A stretch of 5,529 nt of DNA from Candidatus Aminicenantota bacterium (GTDB lineage: Bacteria > Acidobacteriota > Aminicenantia > Aminicenantales > Aminicenantaceae), in assembly GCA_030614645.1 (NCBI GenBank), contig JAUWTR010000141.1:1-5529 (forward strand), read 5' to 3'. The notes under the pieces were generated by a model that was not told where the DNA came from, searched no databases, and worked only from the letters and a program-made list of their open reading frames with translations. Shown piece after piece: positions 1 through 5,529 of this stretch. Every line of letters begins with the position of its first letter. Within the stretch, counting starts at the first letter, position 1. The position numbers and the translations under genes are program-made.

Positions 1-651
1 GACCAGGAGTTGATACAGGCGTTTGCGCAGCAGGGAGTGGATTTTAACGCTTGGAAAGAGGAAAATAGAAAAATGCTGCTGCGGCAGGGTGTGGTATACT
101 CTGAAGTAGGGAGCAGTATAGTTATAGATGATTCAGAAATCGTTAATTATTATAAACAGCATCCTGAGCAGTATACTGAACCTGTAGAATATACACTACA
201 GGCGGTTTATGTTTCGTCAGAAGGCAAGATCGAAGAGGAGATCCAAGGCAAAAAAGAGGAGATCCAAGGCAAGTTAGATGCTGGGGAGGATTTCAGTATT
301 GTAGCTAGTGAATACTCTGAAGGGCCTGAAAAGGATTCAAACGGCGATTTGGGTAGTTTTAAAAGAGGAGAACTGGCGAAGAGCCTGGAACAGGCGGTTG
401 AGGGATTGAAAGCAGGAAAACTGACCCCTTGGATAGAAACTCCCAATGGATGGTATATCCTTAAACTGAAAGACAGGAAGGAAAGCCATCTTAAAGCATT
501 TGACGAATGCCGGGGGGAAATCGAAGAGAAACTGTTTGGAGAGAGAAATCAACAAAAACTCCAGGAATATCTGCAAAAGTTAAAGAAACGCAGCTACATA
601 AAGATACTCATATCAGATCCAATTGACTTTAAGTCCCAAATAATCGGATAA
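1..651 (+). CDS. SurA/PpiC-like periplasmic parvulin-domain protein, 5'-truncated by window edge
   Basis: The frame is open to base 1 (it begins DQELIQAFAQQ), so the start lies upstream and the TTG at 10 is not proposed as a real start. What remains is 216 codons ending in TAA. Codons 1 to about 60 look like the end of a SurA_N/trigger-factor-like helical chaperone domain. Codons about 62-157 form a rotamase (parvulin) domain recognisable by GEDFSIVASEYSEGP, NGDLGSFKRGEL, a LKAGKLTPWIE stretch and GWYILKLKDR. The tail is a charged helix, EEKLFGERNQQKLQEYL, as in SurA/PrsA-type proteins. The likely role is periplasmic folding or chaperoning of exported and outer-membrane proteins. Oddities: the histidines normally found in the first strand (RHIL-like) and last strand (GYHI-like) are replaced by Ala (202-204) and Tyr (454-456), so isomerase activity is doubtful, and a 7-residue unit is tandemly repeated at codons about 78-91. 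The family is clear; the subtype (SurA, PrsA or PpiD-like) is not. Confidence 0.88.
   Translation, partial: DQELIQAFAQQGVDFNAWKEENRKMLLRQGVVYSEVGSSIVIDDSEIVNYYKQHPEQYTEPVEYTLQAVYVSSEGKIEEEIQGKKEEIQGKLDAGEDFSIVASEYSEGPEKDSNGDLGSFKRGELAKSLEQAVEGLKAGKLTPWIETPNGWYILKLKDRKESHLKAFDECRGEIEEKLFGERNQQKLQEYLQKLKKRSYIKILISDPIDFKSQIIG
233..272 (+). repeat. Tandem 21-bp repeat unit in the parvulin gene
   Basis: A 19-bp sequence beginning aagaggagatccaagg occurs at 233-251 and again at 254-272, identical and offset by exactly 21 bp. It encodes two successive EEIQGK units, so it adds seven residues in frame within the helix before GEDFSIVASEYSEG. It looks like a recent in-frame tandem duplication. Confidence 0.8.
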
Positions 652-680
652 GCTAATTTTTCATCAAATTACAGGCTATA

Positions 681-1232
681 TCAAGTAATACAAACCGCAG
701 CAGAGATGACGGTTGTCCACATTCCATCTTTTCCTGATGCAGTCTTGGTGATGTTTTTAGTTTTAACGGTTATATCTTTGGAGATTTTATAAGTACTTTT
801 TTCCTCCTCCCAGATCTCTCTCAGGTCGAAATTCTTTTGTAGAGTCGTGGCAAGCATATAGGCAGCCAGGTCTTCAGCATAATGTCCGACTTCCTTTTCT
901 TCTCTTCCGAAATCATGATGTTCTGAGAGATAACCGTATTGATCGCTCCTGTCAGGAATTGCAACTCCAATAGAAGCGGATATTAACCTGTGGGCTTCGT
1001 TGGTGGCGTTTTCACTTATGACCAGAAACAATATCTGGCCAGGTGATAATAATTTTATACCTTTTTCTTTGGAGATAATCATGCATTTTGGCGGAAGAAT
1101 GCTGGAAATTTTAACCAGATTGAAAGGCGCTATGCCCGCTTCGCGAAGAGCGAGTTCGAAACTTGCAAGTTTTTCTTTATGCCGCCCTGTGCCCTTTGTC
1201 AAAAAAATCTGGGAAGGGATTATTGCACTCAC
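681..1232 (-). CDS. Pyruvoyl-dependent arginine decarboxylase (PvlArgDC)
   Basis: Cytoplasmic enzyme predicted to convert L-arginine to agmatine and CO2, the first step of the agmatine route to putrescine and other polyamines. The 183-residue length is near the family's usual 160-200. The motif KISSILPP (residues 41-48) matches the self-cleavage site. By analogy with Methanocaldococcus jannaschii, the chain should be cut between Ser43 and Ser44, with Ser44 becoming the N-terminal pyruvoyl group of the alpha chain. SASIGVAIP (about 85-93), YGYLSEHHDFG with Glu104 in the place of the catalytic Glu, and the C-terminal GMWTTVISAAVCI strand are further family hallmarks. The start is GTG, overlapping the TGA of the upstream lipoprotein-like gene (GTGA), which implies translational coupling; only a weak, distant purine tract precedes it. 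It ends 29 bp from the convergent parvulin gene. A histidine or aspartate decarboxylase of the pyruvoyl group is less likely from the ISSILPP and SEHH context. Confidence 0.92.
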   Translation of the reverse strand: MSAIIPSQIFLTKGTGRHKEKLASFELALREAGIAPFNLVKISSILPPKCMIISKEKGIKLLSPGQILFLVISENATNEAHRLISASIGVAIPDRSDQYGYLSEHHDFGREEKEVGHYAEDLAAYMLATTLQKNFDLREIWEEEKSTYKISKDITVKTKNITKTASGKDGMWTTVISAAVCIT

Positions 1233-1801
1233 TTTTTATCTTTCTTTTCCTTTTCAGACGGTTTCATGCCCACAGGCTCTGGTTCCTTAAAGTTTATTTT
1301 TTTAGAGATCGTATATTCTCCGGCCAGGATGTATTGAGATCCCTTTGATTTAATAAAAATTTTGGCTTCAGCGGTGTTCCAGGCTGGGTTGTTTTTAAAG
1401 TGAGCCAGATTTTTTCCTTCACACCCGATGAAACTCTGCATGCTTATTGTTTCGCTGGTTTCTCCGGGTTGTACCGCCTTTCCGCCTATTCCCGCTACAA
1501 AGTTATCTCCTAGGTTTTTGGTTTCATTAATAAACTTAAAAATGGCATTACAGTAGACGTAGGTAAGCGGCTTTTCCCCGATATTTTTTATCTTGAAGGA
1601 GATAGCCGGAACCAGGATCAGTTTTGGAGGCCATGGCTGGTAATATTTTTTTTCCCATCTCGAGTCAATATCTATCAGTTTGACAGAGGCTTTTAGTTCT
1701 TCTGCCGGCATAGATTTGATACAGCTATTTCCCAATAGGATCATAAATATGAACATAGAAGCCAAGCCGATGGATAAGATGGATTTTCCCTGATTATTCA
1801 T
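1229..1801 (-). CDS. Exported protein of unknown function, probable lipoprotein
   Basis: I do not recognise a named family. The 190-residue product has a positively charged N-terminus, a hydrophobic segment (residues about 8-24) and then LLGNSC, with Cys27 as possible lipidation site. The lipobox is poor, with Gly at -3 and Asn at -2, so a plain membrane anchor is an alternative. The mature part contains ISFKIKNIGEKPLTYV and a PGETSET turn, which resembles an immunoglobulin-like beta-sandwich of the sort found in many small periplasmic lipoproteins. YYQPWPP (53-59) and GKNLAHFKNNPAW (129-141) are distinctive aromatic/basic patches. The C-terminus is a Lys/Glu-rich tail (KPSEKEKKDKK) that may be disordered. 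The ATG has a strong Shine-Dalgarno, TAGGAGG, six bases upstream. The gene follows the deacetylase by 54 bp and overlaps the arginine decarboxylase start by 4 bp. It probably acts in the periplasm or at a membrane face; no function is assigned. Confidence 0.8.
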   Translation of the reverse strand: MNNQGKSILSIGLASMFIFMILLGNSCIKSMPAEELKASVKLIDIDSRWEKKYYQPWPPKLILVPAISFKIKNIGEKPLTYVYCNAIFKFINETKNLGDNFVAGIGGKAVQPGETSETISMQSFIGCEGKNLAHFKNNPAWNTAEAKIFIKSKGSQYILAGEYTISKKINFKEPEPVGMKPSEKEKKDKK

Positions 1802-1807
1802 TGTATG

Positions 1808-1814
1808 CCTCCTA
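1808..1814 (-). promoter_or_regulatory. Strong ribosome binding site for the lipoprotein-like gene
   Basis: On the minus strand TAGGAGG lies six bases before the ATG at 1801-1799. It is the best Shine-Dalgarno match in the run and fixes that start. The downstream decarboxylase has no good site of its own and probably depends on ribosomes loaded here. Confidence 0.8.
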
Positions 1815-1838
1815 TATCATAATATAAAGGAACTGAAT

Positions 1839-1869
1839 AAATTGTGCAAATGATATTATTGTACAATTT
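1839..1869. repeat. Inverted repeat at the deacetylase 3' end
   Basis: Arms AAATTGTGCAA (1839-1849) and TTGTACAATTT (1859-1869) are complementary at 10 of 11 positions around a 9-base centre that contains the deacetylase stop codon (1858-1856). The right arm includes the perfect palindrome ATTGTACAAT and the left arm contains a one-mismatch version of it. In the minus-strand transcript it would form an AU-rich hairpin with one A-C mismatch, followed by UUU then AUUCAG, so there is no proper terminator U-tract. It could be a weak terminator or processing hairpin, or a two-half-site operator ahead of the lipoprotein-decarboxylase pair. Confidence 0.55.
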
Positions 1870-3010
1870 CGGAGACAGAAACTGCTTCCAGGTCATACTC
1901 TGAGATTAGGTGAAGGTTTTTTTTCAGGACTTTTAATGTTTCTGGCGATGGGTGGCAGATGCCGATGGCCTTTCCGTTTCGCCGGGCTTTATCAAAGAGT
2001 TGGAGTAATTGACTTTTAATATATTCCTCATCTAACTTAGTGTCTAGAAAGACGTGCCGGAAGGCGGAAGGAATTCCCATCTGTTGGGCAATATCATAGG
2101 CTACCGAATCCGCAGTCGTGCGGCTGTCAACAAAATATAAGTCCTTTCCTTTTATCTGCCCCAGGATAATACCCATCAGGTTTTGGTCGGAGGTAATTTT
2201 GGAACCCATATGTGTATTTATCCCACTTATATATGGGATCTCTTGTATACAGAAATTAATAGTTTTAATGATCTCTTCATGACTCATATTGGAGTGAATG
2301 ATACCTTCTGTGTGATTGTTGTAATAGACATTATTAAGGGATTCGAGAGGAAGGTGCAGGATCACCTCCAGGCTATTGCTGTGAGCAATACTTGCTGTTT
2401 CTTTTGCCAGGGGGCTGAAAGGAAGGACTGCAATGGTCAGGGATTGACCTAAAGAACAAATTTTACTTAAAGAGTCTAAGCTGTAACCCATATCATCAAC
2501 TATAATAGCTACTTTATTTTTTGCAGTTTTGGAAATAATGGGAATTTTAGGCGGCTGTTTTTCTAATCTGCAGAAAAAAAGCAGTGAGATCAATTCCCCT
2601 TTCCCCTCCACATTCCACAAGTAGTACTGGATATCCTGATCCTGGTCTCTTTTTCTAATAGAGATAGATGCCTTAACCCGGCTTAGTTCTCTTTGCAGAC
2701 GAGGATTCAGCTTTTTGTACCTGGCAGGAGTGACCTCGATCATAATATGATGGATTCCCTCCTGATCTCTATACCGGCTGATTGAATCTTTATTGATATT
2801 CAGGGAGGACAGGCGTTCCATAACAATTTCCCAGAGAGATCTGTCATCAAGGGGTACAGCTTCTTTTTTATGGAAGGAAGGTTTATGGAAAGAAGAGAAA
2901 AGAAAAGATTTTTCTCCTTTTTTCCATCCGATATAATCCAGGCCTACCAGAGAAAATACGGCAAGCAGGATCAGGGTAGTATAAAGAAGGCTGGATTTAC
3001 TTTTCTGCAT
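1856..3010 (-). CDS. Divergent polysaccharide deacetylase family protein (YibQ-like)
   Basis: A 384-residue product with an N-terminal signal anchor (residues about 8-26), an N-terminal region of about 130 residues (PLDDRSLWEIVMERLSSL to WNVEGKGELI) and a C-terminal domain of the divergent polysaccharide deacetylase family (Polysacc_deac_2). Visible hallmarks are VAIIVDDMGYS (Asp172-Asp173), TIAVLPFSPLA, HLPLES (His219), GINTHMGSKIT (His267), FVDSRTTADSVA (Asp295), RHVFLD (318-323) and GICHPSPETL (His353). These polar residues are in the positions expected for metal binding and catalysis, so the domain appears intact. The family is assumed to act on envelope glycans in the periplasm, but its substrate is not established. 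It starts at ATG 12 bp after the S41 gene's stop, with only a weak ribosome binding site, so coupling is likely. A 15-bp imperfect tandem repeat makes SFHKP/SFHKK (about 41-50) in the linker after the anchor. Confidence 0.93.
   Translation of the reverse strand: MQKSKSSLLYTTLILLAVFSLVGLDYIGWKKGEKSFLFSSFHKPSFHKKEAVPLDDRSLWEIVMERLSSLNINKDSISRYRDQEGIHHIMIEVTPARYKKLNPRLQRELSRVKASISIRKRDQDQDIQYYLWNVEGKGELISLLFFCRLEKQPPKIPIISKTAKNKVAIIVDDMGYSLDSLSKICSLGQSLTIAVLPFSPLAKETASIAHSNSLEVILHLPLESLNNVYYNNHTEGIIHSNMSHEEIIKTINFCIQEIPYISGINTHMGSKITSDQNLMGIILGQIKGKDLYFVDSRTTADSVAYDIAQQMGIPSAFRHVFLDTKLDEEYIKSQLLQLFDKARRNGKAIGICHPSPETLKVLKKNLHLISEYDLEAVSVSEIVQ
2867..2896 (-). repeat. 15-bp imperfect tandem repeat in the deacetylase linker
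   Basis: Two 15-bp copies, 2867-2881 and 2882-2896, agree at 13 of 15 bases and encode the adjacent SFHKP and SFHKK units just outside the membrane anchor. It is a small in-frame duplication in a region likely to be flexible. Confidence 0.65.
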
Positions 3011-3022
3011 GAATAATCCAGG

Positions 3023-4162
3023 TCAATTAGGAATTATTTTATAGGTTTCCTTTAAGTAAGTTTTGGAATCCCGGAGGGTGCTGTCGATTTTTATATCCGG
3101 CTCTATTCCTTTTTGCCATAATTCTTCATTTTTATTCAGTTGAAAGATGGCTGAAGTCAGGACAATTCCGCTTCCGTCTTTCATAAGGAAAAAATCCTGT
3201 TTAGCAGCTAATCCAGGTGTCCTGGCACCTATGACCTTGGCTTTTGCGTGGTTTTTTAAAACGCCCGCAACGATTTCCGCTGGTCCTATAGTTGCTGGAT
3301 TTGTCCAGATCACTAGGGGAAGTTGTTTTAGTTCAGCGTTTTCCTGGCAGGAAATGTACTCTTTTTCCTTTTTATTCCCTTTAAAATAGCCGACATTGTT
3401 TTTTTGCAGAAATAAATTAATAAATTTTATTGCCTCTGGAATTGTCCCTTCCCAACAGGTCCTTAAATCCAGGATCAAGCTTTTTTTCTTGCCTTTCAGC
3501 CCGGGTAGTATATTTTTTTTCAGCATTTTGACTAGGGGAGGAGAAAATGTGTGAATTTTCAGTATTCCGCTGGTTTTATCTACCGGGGAGAAAGAAAAGG
3601 GGGTTTTATAAAGAACTTTGCATTCCAGGTTGATTGTGATGTTTTTTTGTGAGCGGATGAGTTTTAAGTTAACTGTTTGCTTTTGCTTGTGTTTCAAGTA
3701 AAGATTGGCTTCCAGCATACTCATGGTTATGGTGGACCTTCCATCTATTGCGCTGACGGATTCTCCCAGCTTTAGTCCTTCTAATTCAGCTGGAGAATTT
3801 TCCTTTATACCTAGAATTAGAGGAAATGTACCATAGGTTTTATAGAGCATGATCCCTGGTTCTTTAAGGTCAGGGTCTTGTCGTTGTTGATACCTTGTTA
3901 TAATATCTTTATTAAGATAGCTGGACAGGCTGTCTAAAGAATCTACCAGCCCTTTAAATGCTCCTTCCATTGTTTTGTCCGGATTTGGTTTTTCGACATA
4001 ATTTTCTTTTACTAGATATATAACATTAGCTAAAAGTCCGAAGGGTTTGTCAGAATCGATGCCTGGAGAAAGACCTGAGAAAATGCCTCTTTCCAACATA
4101 AAAAATAAAGCAATGGCAACTGATAATGTTATTAGTATTATTCCTGTTCGCTTTTTAATCAT
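3023..4162 (-). CDS. S41 (carboxyl-terminal processing) peptidase family protein, predicted inactive
   Basis: A 379-residue protein with an N-terminal membrane anchor or signal (residues about 6-22), a helical segment with VKENYVEKP and SLDSLSSYL (counterpart of the family's LD-x-SSYL), a PDZ domain (about 102-184, with GIKENSPAELEGLKLGESVSAIDG) and an S41 core (about 195-360, with SGILKIHTF, KSLILDLRTC, GPAEIVAGVLKNH and KVIGARTPG). Overall order and length match CtpA/CtpB-type proteases. The catalytic site does not: active enzymes have S-A-S-A-S-E with the central Ser nucleophile and a Lys 25 residues later. Here the segment is NPATIGPAE with Gly293 at the Ser position and Leu318 at the Lys position; only the Gln (322) remains. 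It is therefore probably a periplasmic scaffold or adaptor, or uses a displaced residue such as Thr291 or Lys321. It sits 29 bp after the EnvC-like gene and 12 bp before the deacetylase; the start is ATG with a weak AGAG-type ribosome site. Confidence 0.9.
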   Translation of the reverse strand: MIKKRTGIILITLSVAIALFFMLERGIFSGLSPGIDSDKPFGLLANVIYLVKENYVEKPNPDKTMEGAFKGLVDSLDSLSSYLNKDIITRYQQRQDPDLKEPGIMLYKTYGTFPLILGIKENSPAELEGLKLGESVSAIDGRSTITMSMLEANLYLKHKQKQTVNLKLIRSQKNITINLECKVLYKTPFSFSPVDKTSGILKIHTFSPPLVKMLKKNILPGLKGKKKSLILDLRTCWEGTIPEAIKFINLFLQKNNVGYFKGNKKEKEYISCQENAELKQLPLVIWTNPATIGPAEIVAGVLKNHAKAKVIGARTPGLAAKQDFFLMKDGSGIVLTSAIFQLNKNEELWQKGIEPDIKIDSTLRDSKTYLKETYKIIPN

Positions 4163-4191
4163 CTGTCTCTATGTTTACCGCCTTGATTTTA

Positions 4192-5343
4192 TCATCTTCT
4201 TTTAAGCCATTGCAAGGGGTTAAGGGGTTTAGTTTTGAAACGTATTTCAAAATGCAGGGTTGTGCCTTTCATAGAGCCAATATCTCCTACATAAGCAATC
4301 GGATTACCTGCTGTGACCACATCCTCCTTTTTCACCAAAGATTCAGAGCAGTGTCCATAGAGAGAATAATATGACATTCCATGGTCGATGAGTATCAAAT
4401 TACCGAATCCAGGGAGGTAGTCTGAGAAAAGAACAACTCCCGGATGAATAGCTTTTACAATTAAATCATCCTGAGGAGAGATTTCTATTCCTTTACTTGT
4501 AGTAATAGTGTTGTATCTGGGGTGCCGTATATTACCAAACTTGGTGACGATTTTTCCCGAGATCGGCCATGGGAGTTGACTTTTTTTTTCATAAAGAGGG
4601 ATTATTGCAAAGGGAAGATCAACCTTGTCTTCCAGAAGATTTTTTAATAGGTTCTGGAGCTGCTCAGCTCTTTCTATTTGTTCTATCATTGTCTGCTGGT
4701 AAATTTGCTTATTCTGGGCGATTTCTTTGATCAGGTCATGATGGTTTTTTTCTTGAACAAGGAATTCTTGTTGTTTATTTGCAGCTTTTTGAATTAATAG
4801 TTCAATTTCACTTTTTTTTTCTGCTAGTGTTTCCCTGGAGTTGCTTAATTCTTGCATGGTTTTAAGGTATCCAGTGATTATTTGTTCTTCATGTTGGGCC
4901 AGGAGAGTAAGATTCTTGTTCTGTGATAAAAGGCTGTCAATCTTGTTGGTACGAAGGAGAAGGTCGAAATAATCAAAATTCCCGAATTTGTAGAGGGCTG
5001 CCAGGATTTTAGCAATGGAATCTTTTTTTTTATCCAGTTCAGTTTGTAGTTCGGCGATTCTTTTTTGGATTCCGGAGAGTTCTGAAGAAGCTCTTTCTCT
5101 TATAGTGTTAAAATAGGAAATTTCGTTTCTGAGTAGATTTTTCTGAAGCCCGAGTTTGCTCAGACGTGAAAGAACCGAAGACTCTCGTTTCGTCTCTTTA
5201 TCTATTTTTGACTTTAAGGAATTTATCTGGGCAGCAATTTTGTTAAGGCGTTTTTCATATTCAGATGCATCTTGAGGGGCAAGAGCAGTTACCGAGTAGA
5301 ATAATAAGATCAACAGAATAAAAACCTTATTTTCTGGTAACAT
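4192..5343 (-). CDS. EnvC-like murein hydrolase activator (coiled coil plus degenerate LytM/M23 domain)
   Basis: A 383-residue exported protein. A signal peptide covers residues about 1-22 (VFILLILLFYSVTALA). Residues about 27-240 are long charged heptad-rich helices, predicted coiled coil, interrupted by the ALYKFGNFDYFDLLL segment typical of EnvC-like proteins. The C-terminal LytM domain starts at LPWPISGKIVTKFG (257-270) and continues through KGIEISPQDD, GVVLFSDYLPGFGN, HGMSYYSLYGHCSESL, GDIGSMKGTTLHFEIR and LNPLQWL. Of the zinc ligands of active M23 endopeptidases, the first His and the Asp are replaced (TTSKGIEI) and the first His of HxH is Thr362; only His331 and His364 remain. This is the EnvC condition: such proteins do not cut peptidoglycan but activate amidases at the division site. 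Neither ftsEX nor an amidase gene is in the window. The ATG overlaps the upstream membrane-protein gene by 17 bp. Three runs of nine A occur in the coding strand. Confidence 0.93.
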   Translation of the reverse strand: MLPENKVFILLILLFYSVTALAPQDASEYEKRLNKIAAQINSLKSKIDKETKRESSVLSRLSKLGLQKNLLRNEISYFNTIRERASSELSGIQKRIAELQTELDKKKDSIAKILAALYKFGNFDYFDLLLRTNKIDSLLSQNKNLTLLAQHEEQIITGYLKTMQELSNSRETLAEKKSEIELLIQKAANKQQEFLVQEKNHHDLIKEIAQNKQIYQQTMIEQIERAEQLQNLLKNLLEDKVDLPFAIIPLYEKKSQLPWPISGKIVTKFGNIRHPRYNTITTSKGIEISPQDDLIVKAIHPGVVLFSDYLPGFGNLILIDHGMSYYSLYGHCSESLVKKEDVVTAGNPIAYVGDIGSMKGTTLHFEIRFKTKPLNPLQWLKRR

Positions 5344-5529
5344 AGATAATCCCTCCGGCCAGTCCGATTATAAGCATAAATGCCACATCAATAAAGGCAA
5401 ATGAAAATGCCGTTCCGGGAGCGACACCGTAATATTCAAAAATTTCAATATAGGAACCTTCCCTAAGACCAAGCCCATTAATAGTAATGGGAATCAGCTG
5501 GATAAGCAAAACAATTGGAATAAAGATAA
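5327..5529 (-). CDS. UPF0104 / lysylphosphatidylglycerol synthase TM-region family membrane protein, C-terminal fragment
   Basis: The frame is open to the right edge of the window, so only the last 67 or so codons are present; upstream of the TTG at 5509 the frame continues (IFIPIV), and that TTG is read as an internal Leu. The visible part has two hydrophobic segments, one ending IPITINGLGLREGS and the other about FAFIDVAFMLIIGLAGGIIYV, closing with TRK. The P-x-x-x-NGLGLRE motif followed by a YGV loop and a GG-ending helix is characteristic of the C-terminus of UPF0104/AglD/MprF-flippase-like integral membrane proteins, thought to move lipids or lipid-linked sugars across the inner membrane. 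The substrate cannot be told from this fragment. Its stop lies 17 bp inside the EnvC-like gene, so the two are probably co-translated. Confidence 0.78.
   Translation of the reverse strand, partial: IFIPIVLLIQLIPITINGLGLREGSYIEIFEYYGVAPGTAFSFAFIDVAFMLIIGLAGGIIYVTRK
5351..5356 (-). promoter_or_regulatory. Ribosome binding site of the EnvC-like gene, inside the upstream gene
   Basis: GGAGGG on the minus strand lies seven bases before the ATG at 5343-5341, within the final codons of the membrane-protein gene. It supports the ATG that creates the 17-bp overlap, rather than a later start. Confidence 0.75.

Noticed and set aside
651..677. Hairpin between the convergent genes (AGC-TAATTT ... AAATTA-CAG-GCT) as a bidirectional terminator
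   Set aside because: The stem is short, AT-rich and has a three-base bulge, and no U-tract follows in either direction; the location alone is not enough.
1000..1348. Plus-strand open frames of 61 and 96 codons over the decarboxylase and lipoprotein genes
   Set aside because: They lie antisense to genes with clear protein features, have no family resemblance and look like shadow frames.
1821..1849. Possible promoter on the minus strand, TTGCAC, 17 bp, TATATT, ahead of the lipoprotein-like gene
   Set aside because: The -35 matches only 3 of 6 consensus bases, the sequence is AT-rich so -10-like hexamers are expected by chance, and the start point would fall in the Shine-Dalgarno.
2183..2452. 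Plus-strand 89-codon frame antisense to the deacetylase
   Set aside because: It overlaps the most conserved part of the deacetylase domain in antisense and its product has no recognisable character.
4192..5343. Active M23 zinc endopeptidase
   Set aside because: Three of the four expected ligand positions are replaced, and the long coiled coil fits an EnvC-type activator.
5327..5509. Independent 60-residue small membrane protein starting at TTG 5509
   Set aside because: The frame stays open to the window edge and the sequence matches the C-terminus of a larger membrane protein family.
1..5529. Defence system, prophage, transposon, CRISPR array, tRNA or rRNA
   Set aside because: No spaced repeat series, transposase, integrase, nuclease or structural RNA signature was found; genes are packed almost edge to edge with envelope and metabolic functions.

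Overview
The window looks like chromosomal sequence from a Gram-negative (diderm), AT-leaning, probably uncultivated bacterium. The evidence is a SurA/PpiC-type periplasmic parvulin, an EnvC-like murein hydrolase activator, a YibQ-type divergent polysaccharide deacetylase, and a pyruvoyl-dependent arginine decarboxylase of the kind common in archaea, chlamydiae and several candidate bacterial phyla. Phylum placement (for example Omnitrophota-like) is a guess and cannot be fixed from this window.

Layout. One plus-strand gene runs in from the left edge (1-651) and ends convergently, 29 bp from the end of a minus-strand run. That run fills the rest of the window. Read in its own direction from the right edge it contains: the C-terminus of a UPF0104/LPG-synthase-TM family membrane protein (5529-5327), an EnvC-like coiled-coil plus degenerate LytM protein (5343-4192), an S41/Ctp-family protein with PDZ domain (4162-3023), a divergent polysaccharide deacetylase (3010-1856), an unrecognised exported probable lipoprotein (1801-1229) and a pyruvoyl-dependent arginine decarboxylase (1232-681). 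Junctions are a 17-bp overlap, gaps of 29, 12 and 54 bp, and a 4-bp overlap, so the run could be a single operon. The 54-bp gap has an inverted repeat and may divide it. There is no gene-free stretch over 300 bases.

How the genes fit together. The envC-like / S41 / yibQ-like order matches a known neighbourhood of Gram-negative bacteria (envC-ctpA-yibQ) linked to peptidoglycan remodelling at division. The most notable observation is loss of catalytic residues. The S41 protein has Gly and Leu where the Ser and Lys of the protease dyad belong, the EnvC-like protein has a LytM domain without a full zinc-ligand set (normal for EnvC), and the parvulin lacks both conserved active-site histidines. 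The deacetylase and the arginine decarboxylase keep their key motifs. No defence system, mobile element, CRISPR array or RNA gene was seen.
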